Source: Streptomyces filamentosus (GTDB taxonomy: Bacteria; Actinomycetota; Actinomycetes; Streptomycetales; Streptomycetaceae). From it: 64,000 nucleotides of DNA. The notes under the pieces were generated by a model. It saw only the letters and a program-made list of their open reading frames with translations. It did no database searches and was not told the DNA's origin. Made by a program: the position numbers and the translations under genes. The DNA is taken from positions 434,001 to 498,000 of the forward strand of contig NZ_BNBE01000002.1 of the NCBI RefSeq assembly GCF_014654895.1, in the 5' to 3' direction. This document shows positions 9,246 to 18,816 of this stretch, piece after piece. Within the stretch, counting starts at the first letter, position 1; every line of letters starts with the position of its first letter.

Positions 9246-9494
9246 TTGACCCGAAGGATCTCCCGTCGTGTCGTCTTGCTGACGACGGTCGGCGGTGCGC
9301 TCGCCCTGCCCGTCGTCCGCTCCGGAACCGCACACGCCGCCTCCCCTCTCCCCTCGGCAAGCGGCGCACCGCCGATCGTCACGAACCCTCGCGAGCCCGG
9401 CGCGGTCTACGACGCCAGCGCACCCCGCACCGCCCACCCGGAACCGTTGAACGCGGCCGTCGGCTGTGCCGTGAACCGTGGAGGTCGTCGCTGA
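9246..9494 (+). CDS. Small Tat-signal protein translationally coupled to amidase
   Basis: An 82-residue open frame starting at TTG 9246, four bases after a perfect GGAGG. It begins TRRISRRVVLLTTVGGALAL, a twin-arginine signal with hydrophobic core, then a probable AHA cleavage site and a short low-complexity mature part rich in Pro and Ala. Its TGA at 9492-9494 overlaps the ATG of the amidase (9494) by one base. The amidase has no signal peptide of its own. Either this is a real small exported partner, or it is the original signal-plus-linker of the amidase separated by a frameshift. No family was recognised. Confidence 0.6.
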   Translation: MTRRISRRVVLLTTVGGALALPVVRSGTAHAASPLPSASGAPPIVTNPREPGAVYDASAPRTAHPEPLNAAVGCAVNRGGRR

Positions 9495-10234
9495 TGGCCA
9501 CCTTCGTCACCCGCGCCCAATGGGGCGCTCGAACGCCCACGAGCGTCAGCGGCACCATCACCCCGGATCAGGGCGGCGTGGTCGTCCACCACATCGACGC
9601 CGTCAAGGTCGCGGAAACCGATCACCGCGACTGTGCCGCCCAGGTGCGGGGCATCCAGAACTACCACATGGACTCCAACGGCTGGTCGGACATCGCCTAC
9701 AGCCATCTCGCCTGCGTCCACGGGTACCTCTTCCAGGGGCGTGGCGAGAACGTCCGCACCGCCGCCCAGGGCACCACTCAGGGCAATGACGACTGGTACG
9801 CGGTCTGCGCCCTGACGGGCGGCACCGGCAACGACTACGACGTCGTCACGGCCGGGCTGATCGACGCCCTTCGGTACGGGATCGCCCGGCTGCGCACGTC
9901 GGGCGGGGCCGCACAGGCCATCACCGGCCACCGCGACCACCACGCGACCGGCTGCCCGGGGAACCTGTACACCCGCGTCCTCAGTGGAGAGGTGAACCCC
10001 GGCGGAGGCCCCCTCCCCTACCCCGGCGTCAGCTTCCGGCAGTCCCCGGCCACAGTGCACGCCAGCGTGGCGACCTGGCAGTACCGGATGAACAGCGCGC
10101 ACGGCTACTCCCTCGCCGTGGACGGCCAGTACGGACCGGGATCCGATTCGGCCTGTCGCGGATTCCAGTCGGACAGGGGCCTGACCGTGGACGGCGTCGT
10201 CGGACCGGCCACCTGGGGCGCCACGTTCGCCTAG
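9494..10234 (+). CDS. N-acetylmuramoyl-L-alanine amidase (PGRP/Amidase_2) with peptidoglycan-binding domain
   Basis: Murein amidase of 246 residues cutting the MurNAc-L-Ala bond. It starts FVTRAQWGART, the typical PGRP entry. Zinc ligand candidates are H32/H33 in VVHHID, H146 in GHRDHH and C154 in TGCPG. Residues about 180-246 form a PG_binding_1 repeat ending DGVVGPATWG. No export signal is present; the overlapping upstream ORF carries a Tat signal instead. No alternative in-frame start exists upstream. The stop TAG at 10232-10234 lies inside the CTAG target of the IS481-family element that follows, so the protein end is intact although the downstream DNA is interrupted. Confidence 0.9.
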   Translation: MATFVTRAQWGARTPTSVSGTITPDQGGVVVHHIDAVKVAETDHRDCAAQVRGIQNYHMDSNGWSDIAYSHLACVHGYLFQGRGENVRTAAQGTTQGNDDWYAVCALTGGTGNDYDVVTAGLIDALRYGIARLRTSGGAAQAITGHRDHHATGCPGNLYTRVLSGEVNPGGGPLPYPGVSFRQSPATVHASVATWQYRMNSAHGYSLAVDGQYGPGSDSACRGFQSDRGLTVDGVVGPATWGATFA

Positions 10235-11317
10235 GTGTATTGATCACGAGCGTTGTTAACGCCGACTGGGTCTTGATCATGGCGAAGACCTCCGGTGTGG
10301 TGGAGGTGTCTAGGCTTCACCGCACACGGAGGTCTTCGTGTCCCACCGTAATGCCCGGCTGACCGTTCACGGCAGGCGGATCCTGGTCGAACGCGTCCTC
10401 GCGGGCCGTCCCGTCGCGCACGTCGCCGCTGAGATGGGCATATCCCGTCCCACTGCCCACAAATGGGTCCGCCGCTGGCGGACTGGGGGCGACGCAGGGC
10501 TGTACGACCGCTCCAGCAGGCCACACCGGACGCCGCACCGGACGCCGCCCGCCCTGGAGGCCCGAGTCTGCGATCTGCGCCAGGCCCGCAAACTCGGCCC
10601 GGCCAGGATCGGCCCGATCCTGGGGCTGCCGGCCTCGACGGTCCACCGGATCCTGGTCCGGCACGGCCTGAACCGTCTGGCCTGGCTCGACCGGCCCACC
10701 GGCCAGTCGATTCGCCGCTACGAACGCGACCGGCCCGGCGAGCTGGTCCATGTCGACATCAAGAAGCTCGGCAACATTCCCGACGGCGGCGGTTGGCGGA
10801 CCGTCGGCAGGGCGGCCGGCGACCGCAACCGCCAGGCCACCACGACGGAGCGCAAGAGCTGCACTCCGGTGATCGGTTACAGCTACATCCACTCGGACGT
10901 CGACGACCACTCCCGCCTGGCCTACAGCGAGGTCCTGCCCGACGAACGCCAGCACACCGCGATCGCCTTCTGGCAGCGGGCCAACGCGTTCTTCGCCGGC
11001 CACGGCATCACCGTCGAACGGGTCCTGACCGACAACGGCTCCTGCTACAAGTCCAAGCTCTTCACCCAGGCCCTGGCCGCGGCCGGCATCACCCACAAGA
11101 AGATCAGGCCCTACCGGCCGCAGACCAACGGCAAGGTCGAACGCTTCAACCGGACGCTCCTGGACGAGTGGGCCTACCTACGGCCCTACACCTCGAACCA
11201 GGAACGGACAGCGGCCCTGGCAGACTTCCTCCACACCTACAACCACCACCGCTGCCACACCGCACTGGGCGGACACCCACCCATCACCCGCGTCAACAAC
11301 CCTGCGGGTCAATACAC
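10235..11317 (+). mobile_element. IS481-family insertion sequence with CTAG target duplication
   Basis: About 1.08 kb between two CTAG copies (10231-10234 and 11318-11321), the target preferred by IS481-type elements. The ends are imperfect 28-base inverted repeats: GTGTATTGA, nine variable bases, then TTGTTAACGC on the left (10235-10262), against GTGTATTGA, nine bases, TTGTTGACGC read from the right (11317-11290). It contains one intact transposase gene and looks complete. It sits between the amidase stop codon and the left end of an IS5-like element. Confidence 0.88.
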
Positions 11318-11321
11318 CTAG
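10338..11321 (+). CDS. IS481-family transposase
   Basis: DDE transposase of 327 residues. The N-terminus has a helix-turn-helix (VAHVAAEMGISRPTAHKWVRR) and an rve integrase core with D140 (HVDIKKLG), D232 (LTDNGSCYKS) and E268 (NGKVERFNRTL). The D232-E268 interval of 35 residues is the DD35E spacing of this family. The start is GTG 10338. The stop TAG (11319-11321) is provided by the right-hand CTAG target copy, a common IS481 arrangement. All catalytic residues are present, so the element may be active. Confidence 0.92.
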   Translation: MSHRNARLTVHGRRILVERVLAGRPVAHVAAEMGISRPTAHKWVRRWRTGGDAGLYDRSSRPHRTPHRTPPALEARVCDLRQARKLGPARIGPILGLPASTVHRILVRHGLNRLAWLDRPTGQSIRRYERDRPGELVHVDIKKLGNIPDGGGWRTVGRAAGDRNRQATTTERKSCTPVIGYSYIHSDVDDHSRLAYSEVLPDERQHTAIAFWQRANAFFAGHGITVERVLTDNGSCYKSKLFTQALAAAGITHKKIRPYRPQTNGKVERFNRTLLDEWAYLRPYTSNQERTAALADFLHTYNHHRCHTALGGHPPITRVNNPAGQYT

Positions 11322-11448
11322 GCCGTGTTTTAGAAGCCGGGCACCTGACGGCGGTCGGCGATCGGCGCGGGCTGCCAGCCGGGTCCGGAGGCATGCGCCT
11401 TCGTGCTCCGCAGTCTGGTCTGGTGGATGCGAAGTAGATGATGGCTCG

Positions 11449-11937
11449 GTGACGAACATCAGTGACGACCACGTGAAGGTCCATTTCCGCATGGACATAG
11501 ACGAGGACGGATGGCCGCCGGCGAGTGTCGAGAGCCTGTGGGCTGTCGACCTCGGCGATGGCACGGTGCGGCTGGACAACACTCCCTGGTTCGTCCGCGG
11601 AGTCGCCAGTGGCGACATCATCAGGGTCCAACCGGATGATGACGGTGTTCTCTGGGCCGGAGAAACGGTGCAGCCTTCGCAGAACTGCACCATCCGGCTC
11701 ATCGTGCTGAAGGACGACGGCTCAGCCGCCGCCCGGCAGAGCGTGCTGGAGGTCTTCCATCGCCTCGGCACGACGGGCGAAGGCATCGAGCGGTTCGGGA
11801 TGGTGGCCTTGGATGTCCCGCCGCAGGCAGACCTGCTGAAAATCCGCGAGCTGCTGGAGCACGGCGAGACGAAGGAGTGGTGGCACTGGGAAGAAGGGTG
11901 CGTCACTGCCGCCTGGGAAGCTACTGCGCGACCGTGA
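11449..11937 (+). CDS. DUF4265 domain protein, cargo of IS5-like element
   Basis: Soluble protein of 162 residues, start GTG 11449. The sequence HVKVHFRMDIDEDGWPPAS, ESLWAVDL, RLDNTPWFVRGVASGDII and ERFGMVALDVPP follows the DUF4265 pattern, a domain without known function. It is transcribed opposite to the transposase and lies inside the terminal repeats of the IS5-like element. There is no signal peptide or membrane segment. Base composition is slightly lower in GC than neighbours by eye. The start has no strong ribosome binding site; a four-codon frame ATGGCTCGGTGA overlaps it. Confidence 0.75.
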   Translation: MTNISDDHVKVHFRMDIDEDGWPPASVESLWAVDLGDGTVRLDNTPWFVRGVASGDIIRVQPDDDGVLWAGETVQPSQNCTIRLIVLKDDGSAAARQSVLEVFHRLGTTGEGIERFGMVALDVPPQADLLKIRELLEHGETKEWWHWEEGCVTAAWEATARP

Positions 11938-12013
11938 GGGCAGCGGTGCCGGTCCCAGCCTGCAGTGAGCCAGGCTGCATCGTTCTCGTGCAGGAACCGA
12001 CCGCTCAGGTTCG

Positions 12014-12883
12014 TCATATCCATTCGCCGATCGCGGCGATCAGGACGGTGGCTTCGAAGCGGACGGCGAGTTTGTCGAACCGGGTGGCGACCGCCCGGTT
12101 GCGCTTGAGCCGGTTGATCCCGCACTCGACCGCGTGCCGGGCCTTGTAGTCCTCGCGGTCGAAGACCGGCGGCCGCCCGCCGGCCTTCCCACGTCGCTTG
12201 CGGTGGGCGGCCTGGTCGGCAGGCTCCGGGATCGTGCAGCGGATTCCGCGCTTTCGCAGGTAGGCCCGGTTGGCGCGGGAGGAGTACGCCTTGTCGCCCC
12301 GCACTCGGATGGGGCGGACACGGGGACGGCCGGGCCCGGTGCGGGGCACCCGGATGCCTTCCAGAACGGCGACGAACTGAGGGCTATCACCACGCTGACC
12401 TGCGGTGACCAGCAAAGACAGCGGCCGCTGGCCCTGCTCGCAGGCCAGGTGAATCTTGGTGGTGAAGCCTCCCCGGGACCGGCCCAGTCCGTGGTCGTCG
12501 GGCTCGGTAGAGGTTCCGCCCGACGGTTCGTTCTGGGCCTGGCCGTCTCGGCGGGCACCCGCGGCGTGCTAATGGGCCCGGCAGATCGTGGAGTCGACGT
12601 TGACCTCCCACGTGATCAGCCCGGCCGCATCCGCCCGGGCCTGCAGCCGGGTCAGCAGTTCGGGCCAGGTGCCGTCGCGCTGCCAGCGGCGGAAGAGTCC
12701 GTAGACCGTCTGCCACGGACCGTACTCCGACGGAAGATCCCGCCACGGAGCACCGGTCCGCACCCGCCACCGGATCCCGTCGATCAGCTTCCGCCGGCCC
12801 AACGGCGGCCGCCCCAGCACCGCGACCGGCAACAGCGGCTCCAGCACAGCCCACTGCTCGTCAGAAAGATCCCCTCGCCCCAC
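12014..12883 (-). pseudogene. IS5-family transposase interrupted by an in-frame TAG
   Basis: One reading frame from GTG 12883 to the stop at 12014 encodes a typical IS5-family transposase: DUF4096-like N-terminus DLSDEQWAVLEPLLP, then TGAPWRDLPSEYGPWQ and NVDSTICRAH, next HAAGARR, GLGRSRGGFTTKIHLACE, GDKAYSSRANRAYL and a C-terminal AVECGINRLKRNRAVATRFDK. A TAG codon at 12569-12571 falls between RAH and HAAG, where relatives usually have glutamine (CAG). Both halves are otherwise intact and in the same frame, so this is a nonsense change and not the programmed frameshift known in other IS5 members. It is probably inactive unless amber is read through. Confidence 0.8.
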
Positions 12884-12893
12884 ACCGAGATCA

Positions 12894-13685
12894 TCACGAT
12901 GCGAGGCGAGGAAGAGAGCCGACTTTCAAAACACGGCCTAGCCGCCCCGAACCTTCGAGCGCGACCGCCGCGAGGCCGGCCAGGTCGACGGCGACGAGCC
13001 GCGCCTCCACCGGGACCGGTACGGTTCCGGGAGTGGGCGTCAGGAGGAACCGGCCCCGAACCTTGCCGGCCGCCACAGCCGGCAGCTCGATCTCCCCGTC
13101 CGGCCACCCCTGCCGCTCCAGGTCCCAGATCCAGCCCTCCACACGCACCGACCCGTCCGTCTGGAGCCTGGGCGGCGGAGAACCGGCAGGCTCCACGGCG
13201 AAGGTGAACCGGCACTCCCGCAGCTCCAGCACGTCCACAAGATCCCGGCGAAACCGGTCGATCAGCTCCGGCGCCGCACATCCACCCGATCGCATCAGGC
13301 GGATCGTGCGGTGGAGGCGTTCCAGGTGCTCCGCGTCCGTGCCCGCGGCCGACCGCATCACGCGGGCCCGGGCGGCGAGCTGGGACATGATCAGTCCGAC
13401 GACAAGAAGCAGGAGCGCCGTCTCGACATCGGCCCGGTCCCGGATGTCGAAGCTCTGGTATGGCTCGGTGTGGAAGAAGTCGAACCAGGCCACCGCCGAG
13501 ACCGCGGCAAGCGCACCGGCCCACCGGTTCCCCAGCGCCGAGACGGCGACGACCACGACGACCAGTACCAGCGCGAGGTTGGTGGAAGTGACGCTCCTAC
13601 GAAGCGGCAGCAACGTCAGTGCCACCAGGAAGGGTGCGAGGACCGCGGCCGTCACGGCGACCACGTCCCGGATCGGCATACGCAT
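12894..13685 (-). CDS. DUF4118 (KdpD-like) membrane protein, C-terminus replaced by IS sequence
   Basis: Membrane protein of 263 residues. Four hydrophobic segments in the first 110 residues include AVLAPFLVALTLLPL, NLALVLVVVVVAVSALGNRWAGALAA and the DUF4118 hallmark AWFDFFHTEPYQSFDIRD, as in the KdpD potassium sensor. The soluble remainder has no histidine-kinase core. The start is ATG 13685, six bases after GAGGAGG; ATG 13688 is possible. The last 15 codons, after GSGR, lie across the target site and inside the right end of the IS5-like element, which also supplies the stop, so the native C-terminus is lost. It is divergent from the KimA-like permease, which fits a potassium-linked role. 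Confidence 0.8.
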   Translation of the reverse strand: MRMPIRDVVAVTAAVLAPFLVALTLLPLRRSVTSTNLALVLVVVVVAVSALGNRWAGALAAVSAVAWFDFFHTEPYQSFDIRDRADVETALLLLVVGLIMSQLAARARVMRSAAGTDAEHLERLHRTIRLMRSGGCAAPELIDRFRRDLVDVLELRECRFTFAVEPAGSPPPRLQTDGSVRVEGWIWDLERQGWPDGEIELPAVAAGKVRGRFLLTPTPGTVPVPVEARLVAVDLAGLAAVALEGSGRLGRVLKVGSLPRLAS

Positions 13686-13771
13686 CATCGGCCTCCTCAG
13701 CGGCCCACACGCGCTCACTATCAATTGAGACTGCACCCGATGTGAGGAAGGTGACGCCCTACCGGCGGATC

Positions 13772-13789
13772 TTGACGCTTCCCTGACGC
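13772..13789. promoter_or_regulatory. Direct repeats TGACGC spaced 11 bp, upstream of permease
   Basis: TTGACGCTTCCCTGACGC contains two TGACGC units exactly 11 bases apart, a spacing typical of OmpR/PhoB-class response regulators such as KdpE. It lies in the divergent region between the DUF4118 gene and the first KimA-like permease. A similar arrangement occurs upstream of the second permease (17864-17911). Confidence 0.45.
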
Positions 13790-13887
13790 GCACGCCGGCT
13801 ACGCCTCCCCGCACCCTGCTTACGCTGGCTCGGCCGCATCGCAGGCGGCCGAAAACCCCCTCATCGAGCAGACTCCAGGAGCACCCC

Positions 13888-13932
13888 ATGGCCACCACAG
13901 ACGAGACGCGCGGCGGGAAGCTGCGCGCGTAG
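13888..13932 (+). other. Leader ORF ending in amber, in frame with KimA-like permease
   Basis: ATG 13888 follows an AGGAG site (CCAGGAGCACCCC) and encodes MATTDETRGGKLRA, then TAG at 13930-13932, immediately followed in the same frame by ATG 13933 of the permease. The ATG at 13933 has no good ribosome binding site of its own. The arrangement looks like a permease gene whose natural N-terminus is this peptide, with a CAG-to-TAG change, so that translation now depends on re-initiation or read-through. Confidence 0.6.
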
Positions 13933-15843
<1,911 letters not shown>

Positions 15844-15956
15844 TCGAACGTCCCCCCATAGCCCCTGGCGTGCCGCCCGTCGTGAATCCCATGGCGACGA
15901 GGTCCGTATCCGGCGGCGTGGCCGCGTCGGCGGCGCGGCGGAGACGATCCGGCCGG

Positions 15957-17795
15957 CTAGCGACCCTCGAGCCGGAACCTCAGCCGGCAGATCACGGCGT
16001 CGGTGTCCCGGCGGACGGCGTGGGCGACGACGGCGCCGCGCTGGTTCTGCAGCAGCCTCTGCCACAGGCTCTCGGGTTCGGCCTCGGGAATCAGGACGGT
16101 GACACGGGTTCCGGGGGCGTCGTCGCGCAGCGCGCGGACGTAGGCGCTGATGGGCTTGCCGAGCGAGCGGCGTTCGAAAGGGAGCCGGACGAGCTGGACG
16201 CCCGGGTTCCACAGGTCCCAGTCCCGCTCCAGGGCCTCGGTGGCTGCCAGATCCTCGGGGTCCGGATGGCAGACGGTCACCGCGCGGACCTCGTCGCCGA
16301 GGGAGACCGCGGTGGTGAGGGCCTCGCTGGTGAGCCGGGTGAGCGAGGAGACGGGCACCAGGACCAGAGAGCGCTCGCGGTGCGGCGGCTCCGGGATCCT
16401 GCCCACGCCCAGGCGCTCGCCGATCCGCCCGTACGCGCGGTGGACGGTCTCGAAGGCGAGGACCAGCAGCGGCAAGGCGATCACGATCAGCCAGGCCCCG
16501 TCGTGGAACTTGGTGGCGGTGACGACGACCGCGGAGACGCCGGTCAGAACGGCGCCGAGGCCGTTGAGGAGGGCTTTGCCCCACTGCCGGGTGGCCCTCC
16601 AGTGCAGGACCATGCCGGTCTGGGCGATCGTGAAGCCGACGAAGACTCCGATCGCGAAGAGCGGCACCAGGGTGTTGGTGTCACCTCCGGAGAAGACCAG
16701 CAACGCCGCCGAGACCACCGCCAGCCACACCACGCCGTGCCGGTGCACCTGCCGGTCCGCCTTCAGGCCGAAGACGTGCGGCGCATAGTTGTCCCGGGCC
16801 AGCAGCTTCAGCAGGACGGGCAGCCCGCCGAAGGAGGTGTTGGCCGAAAGCGCCAGCAGCACCATGGTCGCGAACTGGACGACGTAGAAGGCCCCGTTGT
16901 GGCCGAGGGAGGCGTCGGTGAGCTGGGCGAGGACGGTGACGCCCTCCACCGGCTGGAGCCCGAAACGGGAGATCAGCACCGACAGGCCGATCAGCATCAC
17001 GCCCAGCAGCCCGCCCAGCGCCACCTCCGCGCGCATCGCCCTGCGGGCCGCCGGCGCCCGGAAGGACGGCACCGCGTTGGCTATCGCCTCCACACCGGTC
17101 AGCGCGGAGCAGCCGGAGGCGAACGCCTTGAGCAGGAGCAGGGCACCCACGGTGGTGGCGTTGTCGGCGAGTACCGAGATATGACCGTCGGAGGCCGCGG
17201 TGGAGACGGGGGCGTCGCGGAACAGGCCGACGGCGATCACGACGAGGATCGCGCCGACGAAGACGGCGGTCGGGACGATAAAGGCGCGGGCCGAGTCGAC
17301 GATCCCGCGCAGGTTCACGGCCGTGATGAGCACCAGGACGCCGAGGCAGATCGCCAGCCGGTTGTCGTACAGGCCGGGGAAGGCGGACGTCAGCGCGGCC
17401 ACACCGGCGGTGACGGCGACGGCCACGTTCAACACGTAGTCGAGCACCAGCGAGCCCGCCGCGACGAGACTCGTACGACGTCCCAGGTGCGCCTTCGCCA
17501 CGGCGTAGGAACCGCCGCCGTCCGGGAACGCGGCGATGACCTGACGGTACGAGGCGACCAGCACCGCGAGAAGCCCCGCGATGGCGAGCGTCACCGGCAG
17601 TGTGAACCCGAGCCCGTACCCGCCGGCGGCGGCGAGGACGAGCACGATGGCCTCGGGTCCATAGGCGACCGACGCCATCGCGTCCAGGGACAGGGCAGCG
17701 AGCCCGGTGACGGCGGTCAGCTTGTGCCGCGCGCCGGTATCGGGCGGTTCCTCGGCGCCGGGTACGGCGTCCTTCTCGGCGGTCACGGTGGTCAT
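15957..17795 (-). CDS. APC-superfamily permease, KimA-like potassium transporter (second copy)
   Basis: 612-residue membrane protein, close to the usual KimA length. It begins with a polar N-terminus, then helix 1 with LSLDAMASVAYGPEAIVLVL, the SVAYGPE unwound motif. Helix 6 contains FASGCSALTGVEAIANAVPSF. About 12 helices end near residue 470, and a cytosolic domain (RSLVLVPVSSLTRLTSEAL onward) follows, as in KimA. ATG 17795 follows GAAGGAG. It converges on the first permease and probably performs a related potassium or amino-acid uptake. Upstream direct repeats suggest control by an OmpR-type regulator. Confidence 0.8.
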   Translation of the reverse strand: MTTVTAEKDAVPGAEEPPDTGARHKLTAVTGLAALSLDAMASVAYGPEAIVLVLAAAGGYGLGFTLPVTLAIAGLLAVLVASYRQVIAAFPDGGGSYAVAKAHLGRRTSLVAAGSLVLDYVLNVAVAVTAGVAALTSAFPGLYDNRLAICLGVLVLITAVNLRGIVDSARAFIVPTAVFVGAILVVIAVGLFRDAPVSTAASDGHISVLADNATTVGALLLLKAFASGCSALTGVEAIANAVPSFRAPAARRAMRAEVALGGLLGVMLIGLSVLISRFGLQPVEGVTVLAQLTDASLGHNGAFYVVQFATMVLLALSANTSFGGLPVLLKLLARDNYAPHVFGLKADRQVHRHGVVWLAVVSAALLVFSGGDTNTLVPLFAIGVFVGFTIAQTGMVLHWRATRQWGKALLNGLGAVLTGVSAVVVTATKFHDGAWLIVIALPLLVLAFETVHRAYGRIGERLGVGRIPEPPHRERSLVLVPVSSLTRLTSEALTTAVSLGDEVRAVTVCHPDPEDLAATEALERDWDLWNPGVQLVRLPFERRSLGKPISAYVRALRDDAPGTRVTVLIPEAEPESLWQRLLQNQRGAVVAHAVRRDTDAVICRLRFRLEGR

Positions 17796-17863
17796 GCGGA
17801 CGGACTCCTTCGGATCGGGCTCCGCTCAGCTTCCGCCCGTCCCGCAGGCTAGTCCGCCCTTCC

Positions 17864-17911
17864 TGGCGCGTTCTTGGCGCCAGCCCTCTTTCCCCTGACA
17901 GCTCCTTGACA
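17864..17911. promoter_or_regulatory. Two pairs of 11-bp direct repeats upstream of second KimA-like permease
   Basis: TGGCGC at 17864 and 17875, then TGAC at 17896 and 17907: each pair is 11 bases apart and the pairs are offset by 21. The pattern TCCTGGCGCGTTCTTGGCGC and CCCTGACAGCTCCTTGACAC resembles the repeat at 13772-13789. It lies about 70-115 bases upstream of the permease start, suitable for activation by a KdpE/PhoB-like regulator. Confidence 0.45.
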
Positions 17912-18002
17912 CCGGCCTCCACGGAGCGGAGGGCATCAGGGTGGTGTGAAGACTTCCCGGGCATCGGCAGTCCTGCCCGACCGCGGCCCTACAGTGCGCC
18001 CC

Positions 18003-18185
18003 ATGAGCCCACATGACGGACGCCTGCCCTCCGACCACCGCGTGCGCCGCATCTCCCTCACGCTCTTCGTCGGCGCGTCTCTCACGAGCGCCACCGGGCT
18101 GGCCCTCGACAGCATGTGGCTGCTCGCCGCCGGTGCGTGGCAACTCATCGCAGCCGTCCTCCTGGAACTGGTCTACCGCCCGTGA
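18003..18185 (+). CDS. Small membrane protein of unknown function
   Basis: 60 residues with two hydrophobic segments, ISLTLFVGASLTSATGLAL and MWLLAAGAWQLIAAVLLEL, joined by a short loop, and charged ends. The ATG 18003 was preferred over an in-frame GTG 57 bases upstream because the hydrophobic core then starts at a normal distance. The ribosome binding site is poor. No family was recognised, and the confidence rests on the clean two-helix pattern. Confidence 0.45.
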   Translation: MSPHDGRLPSDHRVRRISLTLFVGASLTSATGLALDSMWLLAAGAWQLIAAVLLELVYRP

Positions 18186-18387
18186 CCACCAACATCACGG
18201 GGCTTCCCGGGTCATCGGAAAAGCGTCGACGACAAGCCGGAGGTCCAGCGGGCGCACTCCGTTAGCGCCTTGCGCTCACCCTCCCGGCGCTTCGGCACCG
18301 CACTACAGAAGGTGACTCAGCATGCCCTTGGCGGCGCCTCCGGCGGATCGACCTCGCGTGCCACCACAGCCGCCGCTACGGCACTCC

Positions 18388-18440
18388 CTGGGGAGAATCT
18401 GGGGAGTATCGACGGCCCTGGGGAGCGCGTGGGGAGAATC
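18388..18440. repeat. Four GGGGAG repeats (iteron-like)
   Basis: CTGGGGAGAATC, CTGGGGAGTATC, CTGGGGAGCGCG and GTGGGGAGAATC start at 18388, 18399, 18418 and 18429, giving intervals of 11, 19 and 11 bases. They lie in a gene-poor gap. They could be binding sites or part of a decayed coding region; the frame reads GENLGSIDGPGERVGRIER. Confidence 0.45.
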
Positions 18441-18497
18441 GAACGCGTAACGCCGACCGACCTCGAAAGAAGCTGAAAGACTCATCCGTGCAGGTCA

Positions 18498-18538
18498 GGA
18501 GTGGCTGCGCCTGCATCAACGCAGGTCAGCGCCACTCC
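18498..18538. other. Stem-loop in gene-poor region
   Basis: GGAGTGGC (18498-18505) pairs with GCCACTCC (18531-18538); inside, CCTGC pairs with GCAGG around a six-base loop. The element is flanked by direct copies of GCAGGTCAG. No T-run follows, so a terminator is uncertain; a recombination site or small RNA is possible. Confidence 0.4.
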
Positions 18539-18816
18539 CTAGACACCTTCATGACGTATGTGCCGAGATCGTGAGCGGGTGAGCTCGCCTGGATCTGGTG
18601 GCGCAGCATGGTGACTGATCAACCCAGCTGGTCACTGCGGACAGCAACTTCGGGTTCTCGGCTCTCGTGGCGCGTTGGATCGAGGCATGTCCCGTGGAGA
18701 CCTGCCTGCCCACCCCTCATTTGTGTGCCGACTCGCCGCCGCCACGGGCCATCGGTCAGGGTCCCACTCCGTTCCGACCAAGATCCGGGCCATACGCGGA
18801 CCAACCGCCTGCCGCC

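Larger units (their letters stand above)
11321..12938 (-). mobile_element. IS5-like element carrying a DUF4265 cargo gene
   Basis: A 1.6-kb element bounded by TA duplications (11319-11320 and 12939-12940). The termini are GGCCGTGTTTTAGAAGCCGG on the left and GGCCGTGTTTTGAAAGTCGG read from the right, 17 of 20 matching. The transposase lies near the right end. An ordinary IS5-type element would end soon after position 12014, but no terminal repeat is seen there. The left repeat is about 690 bases further out, past a DUF4265 gene, so that gene travels as cargo. Confidence 0.72.

Noticed and set aside
12415..12600. Programmed -1 frameshift between two IS5 transposase frames
   Set aside because: Both halves are in the same reading frame and separated only by TAG, so a nonsense codon explains it without frameshifting.
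15844..15956. Terminator between the two convergent permeases
   Set aside because: No stem of useful length was found in the 113-base gap.
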